Positions 15,240 to 23,909 of a stretch of 45,854 nt of DNA are shown in pieces. Below the pieces are notes generated by a model. It was not told the DNA's origin. It ran no database searches and was given only the letters and a program-made list of their open reading frames with translations. The position numbers and the translations under genes were made by a program. Position 1 is the first letter of the stretch. Each line of letters opens with the position of its first letter. The stretch covers positions 1-45,854 of the forward strand of contig JACIXQ010000010.1 of NCBI GenBank assembly GCA_014360465.1, in the 5' to 3' direction. This stretch comes from a bacterium. GTDB lineage: Bacteria > Armatimonadota > JACIXR01.

Positions 15240-17247
15240 TTCCCTTTAACAAGAATATTGTGAGTAGATAAAGAAGGGCAAATAGTATGAGTATTGCTCC
15301 TGTATCGTTGAGGAAAAAGGCGAATATGACGCTTATAAATGTTGGTATGAAGAGAGATATCTCTTCTTTTGTCACTCTTAAACCTTTCATAATAGCGAGA
15401 AGAAAGAGTCCAGCTAAAACAAGCATCCCAGCTTTCCAGCCGGTTTCACTCGCTATACTTAGATTCATCATTAATTTATTGTAAAGGAGGTTTATGCTTT
15501 GCGTATTGTTTTTCATAATGAGGCGAAGGAAAGCGCCCAAATGGGAATTGCAAAAGTGAGATAAGGTCAAAATGCTAATAGCAAAGAAGACTGAGAGTGA
15601 AAAAGCTAATAGAAATTTATGTTTTCCCTTTCTGAAATAGAGAAGGAAAAGGAAGAGGGCAAAAAGAGAAATGGAAACACCCACATTTGCCCCAAAGAAT
15701 GGCAACCCCATAATCAGTGCTGATATAAATGTCCCAAGTAATAGAGCGAGCTCGCTTTTGGAAAGGTAAGAAATAGCGAATGGAAGGGTGGAGAGCAATA
15801 TTCCACCGTATTCATTACCTACTCCGTAAAATCTACATCCTCCCAGAGCATATATAGCTATAGGTGAGTTTTGAGAAAGTTTGCCTCCTAATAGCGTGTC
15901 AATGATTATCAGCAAAGAGATGGAAATAAAAGGTAGATAAGAAAGCGGGAAGCCAGTCAGCCTTGATAAGCCCCAAAGGAATATATAGAGCATAAGGTTG
16001 AGGAAGAAAACGATGAAAAGGAAGGACGATAAATTCCAAGGATGGAAGAGGGGAGCGAAATAGCAGGTAGAGGGAAATAAGAGTGAGAAAAGAAGTGGGG
16101 AGGAAATACCAGCATACAAGGCGAGGAAGAACCCAATGAGGTAGATAGATAGGAAGATGACAAGAATAAGAGGTTGGGCAACACCATTTAGGGTTGATAG
16201 CAGGGCAAGTCGGGAGAGTTCTACCCAGCTTCCATCGCAAGGTTTTATCGTTGTTCCGTAGGGAAATGTCTGAGAGGAAAGACGGTAATACCCCAGGATA
16301 GTGGCTGTTATATCGGGCAGATTTACTAAACCCTTAGTGTGGGTTGAAGAGGAGGTGAGTAGTTTCCCTTCTCCTTCATCAGATAGGATAGCAATGGGAG
16401 AAAGCCTATCTGGTTTATCCTTTTCTTTACCGATGAGGGAAAGGAAGATAAATAAATCCCCTTTCTGATAGATTCTAATTGTTTCTTGAAGTAGGGCGTC
16501 CACTCTTCGTATTGCATCTTCTCGCCAAACAAGCTTAGCAATTGGGGAAAGGTATGTTTCCATCTGGGTGTATCTACCCATTTCACCGCTATCCACTACT
16601 ATCAGCGAACAGGAAGCAACTTTAGATAGCTCGTTTCTGAACTTTTGCAGATCGATAACCTTACCTGCAACTGATAAGGGCTCGTTTTTCAATAATTCCT
16701 CTCCCACATTCCCTTTATCCACGATACCATTTTCGTCGCAGGCGATAAGAACTGCCAACCGGCGAGGCTGGTCAACATCTGAATTTCCCAGGACTGCGAC
16801 CTTATATCCATTTGCTCTTAATAGCGAACCTAAAAAACCTATATGTGCGCCTGTCTTTTCCTCCTTGTTTAAAGTCTTTATCGCCTCAATAGCGATCTGC
16901 ACGATGTTCTCACTGGAGGGCATAGCTCCTGTTCTCGTGAAAAGGATGTATTTAGCTTCTATTCCTCCCCATTTCTCTCTTGCATTGAAACCAAGGTATG
17001 CATCTGTCTTTCTGACAAGGGGATAGGCTCCGGCAGAAATTGCACCGATTATCTCCTCAAGTTTACTTCTCCTTGTGGAAACAAGTCCCCAATTAGCATG
17101 CTGTCTAATATAAGAGAAAGCGGGATAATTAAGGCGATCGATATCAGCGAGCTCGATATCCTCGGTCAAGAACAGTATAACTTTATTGGGAAAAACGAGC
17201 GATGAGAGGAGGCTAAGTAAGAGTATTTTCCAGTAGCTGGAGGGCAA
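15220..17247 (-). CDS. Exported phosphatase-like domain fused to polytopic membrane domain
   Basis: 675 aa from a TTG at 17247, chosen because GGAGGAGG sits 9 bases upstream; the longer open frame to 17385 would overlap alaS by 173 bp. Residues 1-20 form a signal sequence (ILLLSLLSSLVFPNKV). The next ~340 residues look extracytoplasmic and alkaline-phosphatase-like in layout (an early VILFLTEDIELADI strand, then SLIGKEKDKPDRLSPIAI). The second half has about ten hydrophobic segments and contains GCRFYGVGNEYGG, a motif I recall from uncharacterised proteins of Clostridia and relatives. Function is unknown; an envelope enzyme with a membrane channel or anchor is a reasonable guess. It lies between alaS and ruvX, overlapping both slightly. 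Confidence 0.75.
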   Translation of the reverse strand: MPSSYWKILLLSLLSSLVFPNKVILFLTEDIELADIDRLNYPAFSYIRQHANWGLVSTRRSKLEEIIGAISAGAYPLVRKTDAYLGFNAREKWGGIEAKYILFTRTGAMPSSENIVQIAIEAIKTLNKEEKTGAHIGFLGSLLRANGYKVAVLGNSDVDQPRRLAVLIACDENGIVDKGNVGEELLKNEPLSVAGKVIDLQKFRNELSKVASCSLIVVDSGEMGRYTQMETYLSPIAKLVWREDAIRRVDALLQETIRIYQKGDLFIFLSLIGKEKDKPDRLSPIAILSDEGEGKLLTSSSTHTKGLVNLPDITATILGYYRLSSQTFPYGTTIKPCDGSWVELSRLALLSTLNGVAQPLILVIFLSIYLIGFFLALYAGISSPLLFSLLFPSTCYFAPLFHPWNLSSFLFIVFFLNLMLYIFLWGLSRLTGFPLSYLPFISISLLIIIDTLLGGKLSQNSPIAIYALGGCRFYGVGNEYGGILLSTLPFAISYLSKSELALLLGTFISALIMGLPFFGANVGVSISLFALFLFLLYFRKGKHKFLLAFSLSVFFAISILTLSHFCNSHLGAFLRLIMKNNTQSINLLYNKLMMNLSIASETGWKAGMLVLAGLFLLAIMKGLRVTKEEISLFIPTFISVIFAFFLNDTGAILILFALLYLLTIFLLKGNENIRC

Positions 17248-19798
17248 AATCCAGTGCCTCCTCCAATTTCTCTGGGTTCTTACCTCCTGCTTGGGCGAAG
17301 AGGGGGCTACCACCACCTCCTCCGCCAACAAGCTTGGCAGTTTCTCTGACAAGTTTATCAGCTTGTATGCCTCGTTCCAAAACATCTGGAGTTATCTTGC
17401 AGACGAATATCACGCTATCCTGTGAAGCGGTAGTTCCAAGGAGGACAATGCCGTTCTTTAACTTTTCAATCAGTGAGTCGGCTAATTCCTTCAAGCCTTC
17501 CCTACTCATCCCCTCGACCTTCTCTGTTAAGACCTTGACTCCCTTGATTTCCTTGACTTTGGAAATAAGTGATTCCATATCCTTTAATGCAAGCTTTCTC
17601 TCCAGTTCCATCTTCTCTTCTTCAAGGGTTTTCAATCTTTCAAGGATGTTTTCCAGTCTCTGGGGAACTTCCCAGATACTACCCTGAAGTAACCAGGCAC
17701 TGTTTTTAAGCGTATCCTCCAGATTTCTAAGATAATTCAAAGCAGAGAACCCACAAACGCCCTCAATTCTCCTCAAGCCTGCTCCTATTGAGCTTTCTTC
17801 AAGGATTTTGAAAAGTCCAATTTCTCCTGTTGAAGAAGTATGGCAACCAGCACATAGCTCTATGCTGAAATCCCCTATCCTCACCACTCTTACTATCTCC
17901 CCATATTTCTCCCCGAAGAGGGCAACGGCACCCATCTCCAGCGCTTCCTTCAATGGATGAAAGGAGATTTCCACCTTTATATCTTCCATTATTTTGGCGT
18001 TGACGATTTCCTCAATCTTGAGTAGCTCTTCCTGGTTGAGCGCTCTTGTCCAGGAGAAATCAAATCTCAGCCTGTCTGGACCCACATATGAACCTGCCTG
18101 ATTGACGAATGGTCCGAGAACTCTTTTTAGAGCAGCGTGAAGAAGGTGAGTGGCGGTGTGATGCCTCTGGATTGCTTTCCTTCTTTCCTCATCTACGATA
18201 GCTTCTACCTTCATTCCGTTCTTCAATATTCCTTTTACTTCCGCTTTGTGGACTATGAGCGAGCCAACCATCTGCACATCCTTTATCAGGGCTTCGCCAT
18301 TAGGAAATCGGAGATGACCCTTATCAGCTACCTGTCCACCTTTCTCGGCATAAAAAGGCGTCCTATCCAGGAGTATTTCGCCTTCACCTTCCAGTTCTTC
18401 TACTTTTTCTCCTTCCTTTATAAGAGCGATAACCTCGGCTTCGCTTTTCAAATTGTCATAACCGATGAACTCGGACGATGGTAGGTTTTGGGCTAAAATG
18501 GAGTAGATTGGTGGTAATTTCTCTTGCTCAACAGCAAGACGTGCCCTTTCCCTCTGTTTTTCCAAAGCCTGCTTGAATCCCTCAATATCAACTTCGGCTC
18601 CTCTTTCCCGGGCAAGCTCGAGCGTAAGCTCAAGGGGGAAACCGTAAGTATCGTAGAGGCGGAAGACATCCTCGCCGTTGAGGAATTTGCTGGAAGAAAG
18701 CATATCTTCAAGAAGGGATAACCCTATGTTGAGGGTTTGTTGGAATCTCTCTTCTTCTCTTTTTATCTCTTCAAGGATAAAATCCTGATAATCAACGAGG
18801 TAAGGGTATCCGCCTTTCATAACCCTAACAACGACGGGCACAAGACGATGGAGAAAAAGTTGGGGAAGCCCCGATAAAATTCCTTGAACCTCAGCCCTTC
18901 GCAGTATTCTTCTGAGAACATAGCCTCTCCCCTCGTTGGAAGGGAGGACACCATCCGCTATCAAAAAGACGCCTGCCCTTATATGGTCTGCGATGATTCT
19001 CTTCCTTGGAACTGCTACTTCTTTCCCAGCCATTTCTTCCACATAATGGAGAATGGGTTGGAAGACATCTGCGTCAAAGCAGTTTTTTCCTCCCTGTACA
19101 GCAGCGGCAAGGCGTTCAAGCCCCATTCCTGTGTCTATATTTTTTCGTGGTAAGGGATGAAGTTCTCCGTTTTCATCTAAAAAGAACTCGGTGAACACAT
19201 GGTTCCAAAGTTCGATAAAGCGGTCGCAATCGCAGCCAGGTTTGCAATCAGGGGAGCCACAACCAACATCTTCCCCAAAATCGTAGTATATTTCTGAGGA
19301 AGGTCCGCAGGCACCTGTTGCTCCGACAGGACCCCAGAAATTATCCTCCTTGCCAAGAGAAACGAGGTGCTCCGGTGCTATCCCTATATCCTCAAGCCAA
19401 ATTTTGCGGGCTTCCTCGTCCTTCTCATAGACGGAGACCCAGAGTTTTTCCTTGGGCAGATGAAGCACATCCACGAGGAATTCCCAGCCCCAAGAAAGGC
19501 TTTCTTTTTTGTAATAATCGCCGAAGGAAAAGTTCCCGAGCATTTCGAAGAATGTGAGATGGCGGGAGGTCAAGCCAACTTTTTCTATATCGTTTGTGCG
19601 CACACAGCGTTGGCAGGTAGCAACCCTCTTGTAGGTCGCTCGTTCTCTTCCCTCAATGATTCCACGGAATGGAACGACCCCCGCACCCGTGAGGAGAAGG
19701 GAAGGGTCTGTGGGGACGAGGGATATACCTGGAAGTATCTTATGTCCCTTCTTCTCAAAGAAGCTCAAAAAGAGGGCACGAAGTTCATCGCTTTTCAT
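17213..19798 (-). CDS. alaS: Alanyl-tRNA synthetase
   Basis: 861 aa from the ATG at 19798. The open frame continues 39 codons upstream, but those would overlap pfkB and lack family similarity, whereas MKSDELRALFLSFFEKKGH is the canonical AlaS start. Domains in order: class II catalytic core (ATCQRCVRTNDIEKVG, FFEMLGNFSFGDYYK, DTGMGLERLAA), tRNA recognition, editing domain with zinc ligands in HHTATHLLHAALKRVL and CAGCHTSSTGEIG, then a coiled coil and the C-terminal domain with a glycine run (GGGGGGSPLFAQAGG). It charges tRNA-Ala and removes mischarged Ser/Gly. It starts 4 bp after the pfkB stop. Confidence 0.96.
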   Translation of the reverse strand: MKSDELRALFLSFFEKKGHKILPGISLVPTDPSLLLTGAGVVPFRGIIEGRERATYKRVATCQRCVRTNDIEKVGLTSRHLTFFEMLGNFSFGDYYKKESLSWGWEFLVDVLHLPKEKLWVSVYEKDEEARKIWLEDIGIAPEHLVSLGKEDNFWGPVGATGACGPSSEIYYDFGEDVGCGSPDCKPGCDCDRFIELWNHVFTEFFLDENGELHPLPRKNIDTGMGLERLAAAVQGGKNCFDADVFQPILHYVEEMAGKEVAVPRKRIIADHIRAGVFLIADGVLPSNEGRGYVLRRILRRAEVQGILSGLPQLFLHRLVPVVVRVMKGGYPYLVDYQDFILEEIKREEERFQQTLNIGLSLLEDMLSSSKFLNGEDVFRLYDTYGFPLELTLELARERGAEVDIEGFKQALEKQRERARLAVEQEKLPPIYSILAQNLPSSEFIGYDNLKSEAEVIALIKEGEKVEELEGEGEILLDRTPFYAEKGGQVADKGHLRFPNGEALIKDVQMVGSLIVHKAEVKGILKNGMKVEAIVDEERRKAIQRHHTATHLLHAALKRVLGPFVNQAGSYVGPDRLRFDFSWTRALNQEELLKIEEIVNAKIMEDIKVEISFHPLKEALEMGAVALFGEKYGEIVRVVRIGDFSIELCAGCHTSSTGEIGLFKILEESSIGAGLRRIEGVCGFSALNYLRNLEDTLKNSAWLLQGSIWEVPQRLENILERLKTLEEEKMELERKLALKDMESLISKVKEIKGVKVLTEKVEGMSREGLKELADSLIEKLKNGIVLLGTTASQDSVIFVCKITPDVLERGIQADKLVRETAKLVGGGGGGSPLFAQAGGKNPEKLEEALDFALQLLENTLT

Positions 19799-19802
19799 AC
19801 TA

Positions 19803-20762
19803 TCATCCCAGGTCAATGCTTTCCTTAGCGAGGGGGGTGGAGTGCATAAATTGCAATGTTTCCTGGAAGCTTCTGACACCCGTGGTTGCTCCAATAGCTG
19901 TGACGCAGAGCGCACCGACGGCGTTTGCGAATTTTGTTGTCATTTCCAAATCCCATCCTTTAAGTAATCCTGTAAGGAAGCCAGCCACGAAGGCGTCACC
20001 TGCTCCAACTGCGTCAATTGCCTTCACCTCAAAACGAGGCATATATATTTCCTCATCCTTTGTCCTTACATAGGAACCTTTGCTTCCCATTTTAAGGGCA
20101 ACCATTCCCACTCCTTTGTCCAGGAATACCTTTGCAATTTCCCTTGGTTTTTCCTTTCCGGTTATCATCTTCGCTTCTTCTATGGAGGGTATGATTAAAT
20201 CCAGGTGGGGAAGAACAGGTTCAATAAGGCTCATCCAGCGGCCTTGGGAATCCCAGACCGTATCAAGAGAGACAAATGCTCCCAAGTTTTTAGCTCTTTG
20301 CAAAAAACGCGCGCAAGGCTCGCCATCAAAGGAGGAGAGGACATAGAAACCAGCATAATGGACTATTCTTGTCCCTTCAAGGCATGTGTCATCTATATCT
20401 TCTTCTGTGAAGTTGGCATTCGCGCCAATGTAGTGAATGAAGGAGCGCTCTCCATCGGGATGGACGAAAACCTGGGTAGCGGATGTAAGTGCCTTATCAT
20501 CTCTTTTAATTCCTCGCGTATTAACCCCGTGCTTATTCAGACTATTTATGACGAAATCGCCGAAAGCATCTTTTCCGACTTTCCCTACGACTGCTGTATC
20601 CACGCCGATTTTAGCTAGGGAAACGCCTGTATTGGAAGCACAACCGCCAGTATGAAGCTCAATAGTATCAACGAGGACCAGTCTTCCCTTTTCCGGATAC
20701 CTCTCAACTGGTTGGGCAACTATATCGGCAACGAGAATACCGACACAGGTAACCTCGGGCAA
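19803..20762 (-). CDS. PfkB family carbohydrate/nucleoside kinase
   Basis: 319 aa, ribokinase/PfkB fold. Seen: GGCASNTGVSLAKIGVDTAVVGKVGKDAFGDF near the N-terminus (PfkB signature 1 region), and DAVGAGDAFVAGFLTGLLKG (signature 2, with the anion-hole GAGD and catalytic Asp). The family phosphorylates sugars such as ribose, fructose or 2-keto-3-deoxygluconate; the substrate cannot be assigned from sequence. The TTG start has GGAGGTGA 7 bases upstream. It sits between frr and alaS, an unusual intruder in a translation operon; the intervals of 33 and 4 bp suggest co-transcription. Confidence 0.9.
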   Translation of the reverse strand: MPEVTCVGILVADIVAQPVERYPEKGRLVLVDTIELHTGGCASNTGVSLAKIGVDTAVVGKVGKDAFGDFVINSLNKHGVNTRGIKRDDKALTSATQVFVHPDGERSFIHYIGANANFTEEDIDDTCLEGTRIVHYAGFYVLSSFDGEPCARFLQRAKNLGAFVSLDTVWDSQGRWMSLIEPVLPHLDLIIPSIEEAKMITGKEKPREIAKVFLDKGVGMVALKMGSKGSYVRTKDEEIYMPRFEVKAIDAVGAGDAFVAGFLTGLLKGWDLEMTTKFANAVGALCVTAIGATTGVRSFQETLQFMHSTPLAKESIDLG

Positions 20763-20795
20763 TTTAATTCACCTCCCTGAGGGGACATAAAAAGG

Positions 20796-21365
20796 TTAAC
20801 TTTCAAGGATTTCTTTCTCCTTAGCCTTTTGTGCTTCGTTCAGGAGTTCTATATATTTATCCGTGAGCTTTTGTACCCTCTCCTTGGCGCGGAAGACATC
20901 GTCTTCCGAAGCTTCTCCACTTTTCTCCAGCTTCTCTAATTCCTCGTTTGTTGAGCGTCTAATGTTCCTTATTGCTACCCTACCTTCTTCAATTCGTTTG
21001 GCTACTACCTTGAGGATGTCTTTTCGCCTATCTTCGCTTAGCGGTGGGAAGGGCAGTTTTATAACATTGCCGTCATTTGTAGGGGTTAAGCCAAGCGGGG
21101 ATTTAAGAATTGCCTTTTCAATAGCTGGGAGGGTGGATTTATCCCAGGGAGCGATGATAAGCAGGCGAGGTTCGGGAACAGTTATTGCTGCTAATTCCTG
21201 TATGGTGTATTTACCGCCGTATGCGTCTACTTCTATTTTTTCGACAAGTGCGGGACTTGCTCTACCTGTCCTTATCCCCGCCAGGTCGGAGAGGACCGCT
21301 TCCAAAGCTTTCTTCATCCTCTCCTCGCATTCTTTCTCTATCTTCTCTATCTTTTCCATAGGCAT
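20796..21365 (-). CDS. frr: Ribosome recycling factor
   Basis: 189 aa, full length. RRF dissociates post-termination ribosomes together with EF-G. Signature segments: LSDLAGIRTGRASPALVEKIEVDAYGG, LAAITVPEPRLLIIAPWDKSTLPAIEKAILKSPLGLTPTNDGNVIKLPFPPLSEDRRKDILK, and VAIRNIRRSTNEELEKLEK. Its first ~100 bases also encode, in another frame, the unusual tail of pyrH. There are two possible ATGs (21365 and 21359); both follow the GGAGGG site. It belongs to the rpsB-tsf-pyrH-frr operon. Confidence 0.96.
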   Translation of the reverse strand: MPMEKIEKIEKECEERMKKALEAVLSDLAGIRTGRASPALVEKIEVDAYGGKYTIQELAAITVPEPRLLIIAPWDKSTLPAIEKAILKSPLGLTPTNDGNVIKLPFPPLSEDRRKDILKVVAKRIEEGRVAIRNIRRSTNEELEKLEKSGEASEDDVFRAKERVQKLTDKYIELLNEAQKAKEKEILES

Positions 21366-22080
21366 TCCCTCCTACGAAAGTTCCGATTTCCTCACCAAGA
21401 GCAGCTTTGGTGATGTTGCCTTTCACTCTCATATTAAAAACGACAATCGGGATATTCACCTGCTGGCTCATCATAACCGCTGTATAATCCATTATTTTCA
21501 ATCCTCTTTTTACCATTTCTAAGTAATCTAATTCCTTGAAGAGGCGAGCTGTGGGCTTAATGCGTGGGTCATCCTCGTAGACGCCGTCAACATTTGTTGC
21601 TTTGAGGAGGACCTCAGCTTTAACCTCTGCTGCCCTTAGTGCCGCTGCGGTATCAGTAGAGAGGAAAGGGTTACCGGTTCCCGCAGCGAATATAACTACC
21701 CTTCCCTGTTCCATATGAGAGATAGCCCTCCGCCTAATGAATGGTTCTGCCACCTCCCGCATCTCTATCGCAGTTTGCACCCTTGTAGGGACGCCTATTT
21801 TCTCCAAAGCATCCTGAAGGGCAAGGGCGTTGATGACTGTGGCGAGCATTCCCATATAATCGCCCGTTGCCCTGTCCATACCGACTTTCTCAACTTCTGC
21901 TCCTCTCACGATATTCCCGCCACCGGTTATCACCGATATCTCCACTCCTTTTTCCCACACTTCCTTTATTTCCTGTGCTATTCTTTGTATTTCCTCAAGG
22001 TCGAGACCGAAACCCTTATTTCCAGCGAAGGCTTCGCCGGAAAGCTTCAGCAACACCCTTTTCCATTTTGGGCGTTTCAT
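21262..22080 (-). CDS. pyrH: UMP kinase with C-terminal tail overlapping frr
   Basis: 272 aa; the family is usually about 235-245. The catalytic fold is complete: LLKLSGEAFAGNKGFGLD, ISVITGGGNIVRG, DYMGMLATVINALALQDALE, VIFAAGTGNPFLSTDTAAALRA and LLKATNVDGVYEDDP. Bacterial UMP kinase phosphorylates UMP to UDP and is hexameric and allosteric. The normal end GEEIGTFV is followed by about 36 extra charged residues encoded over the start of frr in a different frame (overlap 104 bp). A TAG lies in another frame right at the expected stop, so a small deletion or sequencing slip that removed the stop is a likely explanation; see findings. Confidence 0.93.
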   Translation of the reverse strand: MKRPKWKRVLLKLSGEAFAGNKGFGLDLEEIQRIAQEIKEVWEKGVEISVITGGGNIVRGAEVEKVGMDRATGDYMGMLATVINALALQDALEKIGVPTRVQTAIEMREVAEPFIRRRAISHMEQGRVVIFAAGTGNPFLSTDTAAALRAAEVKAEVLLKATNVDGVYEDDPRIKPTARLFKELDYLEMVKRGLKIMDYTAVMMSQQVNIPIVVFNMRVKGNITKAALGEEIGTFVGGNAYGKDREDRERMRGEDEESFGSGPLRPGGDKDR

Positions 22081-22082
22081 CT

Positions 22083-22679
22083 TTATTCCTCGCCTATTGC
22101 GTAGCGAGTGAATCTGCCGACGGCTATCTTTTCACCTATCTTTCCCATAGCTTCTGCTATAACATCCTTTACTTTTTTCTCCTCGTCCTTTATGAAAGGT
22201 TGCTCCAGCAGGCAAACAGTGGAATAAAAGCTCTCTAATTTGCCTTCAACAATCTTTTCTACAGCTTGAGGAGGTTTGCCCTGGCTTTCCGCCCATTTGC
22301 TTAGCGCTTCTTTCTCCTTCTCAAGAACCTCGGTAGGAACATCCTCCTTGCTGATGTAGAGAGGCGCCATAGCTGCTACTTGCATAGCAAGGTCATGGGC
22401 AAGGGTTTTGAACTCCTCCGTACGCGCTACGAAGTCCGTTTCGCAATTGAGCTCTAAAAGGACACCAACCTTTCCGCTGTGATGGATATAGGAAACGATG
22501 ATTCCTTCTTTCGCCTCACGTGCTGCTCTCTTTGCTGCTACGGAAAGCCCCTTCTCTTTGAGGACGGTCATAGCTTTCTCTAAATCGCCTCCTGCTTTTT
22601 CCAGGGCTTTCTTGCAATCCATTAAAGGTGCACCTGTTAATCTCCTTAGCTCCTTAACTTGTTCAGCACTGATTGACAT
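22083..22679 (-). CDS. tsf: Elongation factor Ts (short form)
   Basis: 198 aa, the short form seen in Thermus and Cyanobacteria rather than the ~280-aa E. coli form. N-terminal UBA-like domain: QVKELRRLTGAPLMDCKKALEKAGGDLEKAMTVLKEKG, then the core with LLELNCETDFVART and a later PFIKDEEKKVKDVIAEAMGKIGEKI segment. EF-Ts exchanges GDP for GTP on EF-Tu. It is followed by pyrH with a 2-bp gap and preceded by rpsB, the universal order. Confidence 0.96.
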   Translation of the reverse strand: MSISAEQVKELRRLTGAPLMDCKKALEKAGGDLEKAMTVLKEKGLSVAAKRAAREAKEGIIVSYIHHSGKVGVLLELNCETDFVARTEEFKTLAHDLAMQVAAMAPLYISKEDVPTEVLEKEKEALSKWAESQGKPPQAVEKIVEGKLESFYSTVCLLEQPFIKDEEKKVKDVIAEAMGKIGEKIAVGRFTRYAIGEE

Positions 22680-22700
22680 TCAAGCTCACTCCTTTTCTAT

Positions 22701-23522
22701 TTATCTTAAATCTTCTTCCATTAATTCTTCCTTGCTGAAATCCCCTTCTTCAAGAACCCTTTCCAATAGTGCCCTTCTTTCTCCCTCTGTTTCTTCCACT
22801 CCCTTATCTCGTGTCTCGGTTACTAAGACGCCCTGTTCCTTTAGTTCTTTTGCTTCTAAAATGGCTTCTGCCAACTTATCAGTGATCAGTTTGATTGACC
22901 TAATGGCATCGTCGTTTCCGGGGATTGGATAATCTACGGGAGTGGGGTCGCAGTTTGTATCAACAAGGGCGATGACTGGAATATCCAAACGTTTCGCTTC
23001 CCTAAGAGCTGTCTCTTCCTTGCGAAGGTCGACTATGTAAACCGCCCCTGGTAATTCTTTCATATTCCGTATGCCACCCAAATTCTTACGTGCTTTTTCC
23101 AATTGTTTTCTAAGCATCTTTGCTTCCCGCTTTGGAAGCAGGTCGAATTCCCCCGCTTTCTCCATCCTTTCTAGTTCCTCAAGTCGTTTAACACCACTCA
23201 TAATCGTGATAAAGTTTGTAAGGGTGCCTCCCATCCATCTTTCCACGACATAGGGCATACCGCAGCGTTCTGCGGCTTCTTTTATCGCTTCTTGAGCTTG
23301 TTTTTTCGTGCCCACGAAGAGGATATCTTTTCCGGAAAGGACCACTTCTTTGGCAAATTGACAAGCTTTCTCCAGAAGCTCAATAGTTTGCTGGAGGTCT
23401 ATAATGTGGATGCCGTTCTTGCCGGCATAGATGTATTTCTCCATCTTGGGGTGCCATCTGCTTGTCTGATGTCCGAAATGCACCCCAGCTTCAAGCAGTT
23501 CCTTCATAGTTACAACAGCCAA
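22701..23522 (-). CDS. rpsB: 30S ribosomal protein S2
   Basis: 273 aa. Typical S2: [38 protein letters not shown] at the start, [38 protein letters not shown], then [53 protein letters not shown]. The C-terminal ~30 residues are an acidic, divergent tail. The start is TTG at 23522, 8 bases after AAAGGAGG. It opens the rpsB-tsf-pyrH-frr operon; its promoter (23642-23669) is separated from the gene by a leader of about 110 bases with a terminator-like hairpin, suggesting attenuation. Confidence 0.97.
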   Translation of the reverse strand: MAVVTMKELLEAGVHFGHQTSRWHPKMEKYIYAGKNGIHIIDLQQTIELLEKACQFAKEVVLSGKDILFVGTKKQAQEAIKEAAERCGMPYVVERWMGGTLTNFITIMSGVKRLEELERMEKAGEFDLLPKREAKMLRKQLEKARKNLGGIRNMKELPGAVYIVDLRKEETALREAKRLDIPVIALVDTNCDPTPVDYPIPGNDDAIRSIKLITDKLAEAILEAKELKEQGVLVTETRDKGVEETEGERRALLERVLEEGDFSKEELMEEDLR

Positions 23523-23579
23523 AAATATCTACCTCCTTTTTAGGGTTTTATGTCCTCCTCTCCTTCGGTACCTCAAAAA

Positions 23580-23602
23580 CCTTCCCCCATTAAGGGGGAA
23601 GG
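23580..23602 (-). terminator. Terminator-like hairpin in rpsB leader
   Basis: On the minus strand: CCTTCCCCC, loop TTAAT, GGGGGAAGG, then five Ts. It has the form of an intrinsic terminator and lies between the rpsB promoter and the rpsB start, 58 bp before the gene. An outer pairing is also possible (GGAGAG at 23618-23623 with CTCTCC at 23558-23563). It may attenuate rpsB, or end transcripts from the deacetylase gene further upstream. Confidence 0.7.
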
Positions 23603-23641
23603 CACCCAGAGGAATCCGGAGAGTGCGTAATTACATTTTTT

Positions 23642-23669
23642 ATTTTAACAGAAATAGAAAGAATGTCAA
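23642..23669 (-). promoter_or_regulatory. rpsB operon promoter
   Basis: On the minus strand: TTGACA (23669-23664), 16-bp spacer, TAAAAT (23647-23642). A perfect -35 and near-perfect -10 fit a strongly expressed ribosomal-protein operon. The predicted leader is about 110 bases. Confidence 0.7.
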
Positions 23670-23891
23670 AATTTCCCTCCCTCAAAAAATAATTTACTCT
23701 AAAAAGAGAAAACGCTTGAATATAACACAAGCTTCGGTAGGTCAACTGTTAAGGCTTTTGATGATGTTTTCTAACGGATTGAGATGTTGGAAAGCGAATA
23801 AAGAAAGCTTTCAAAGCAATTCATTTTTGAGTAAAGACGAATTTTGTAGAATTCCATATTCTTCTCCAAGGGTTTCTGATTTGCTTCTCTG
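23670..23891. repeat. Dispersed repeat related to 7160-7300
   Basis: No gene in 23523-23891. The segment from about 23790 matches 7160-7300 in the same orientation: AGCTTTCAAA, then a CAAGGGTTT block, then a -35/-10-like pair. A short open frame (23623-23967) crosses it but has no ribosome binding site and is judged spurious. Confidence 0.5.
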
Positions 23892-23909
23892 CTATGCTGG
23901 TTTTATAGA
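23881..23909 (+). promoter_or_regulatory. Promoter-like sequence at repeat end, no gene downstream
   Basis: TTGCTT, 17-bp spacer, TATAGA on the plus strand. It reads into the 3' end of the convergent deacetylase gene. It mirrors the pstB promoter at the corresponding place in the other copy of the repeat. Confidence 0.4.

Noticed and set aside
17248-17385. N-terminal extension of the membrane protein over alaS
   Set aside because: It would overlap alaS by 173 bp; the TTG at 17247 has a strong GGAGGAGG site and a clean signal peptide.
19799-19915. 39-codon extension of alaS
   Set aside because: Overlaps pfkB and lacks family similarity; the canonical start MKSDELRAL follows the pfkB stop by 4 bp.
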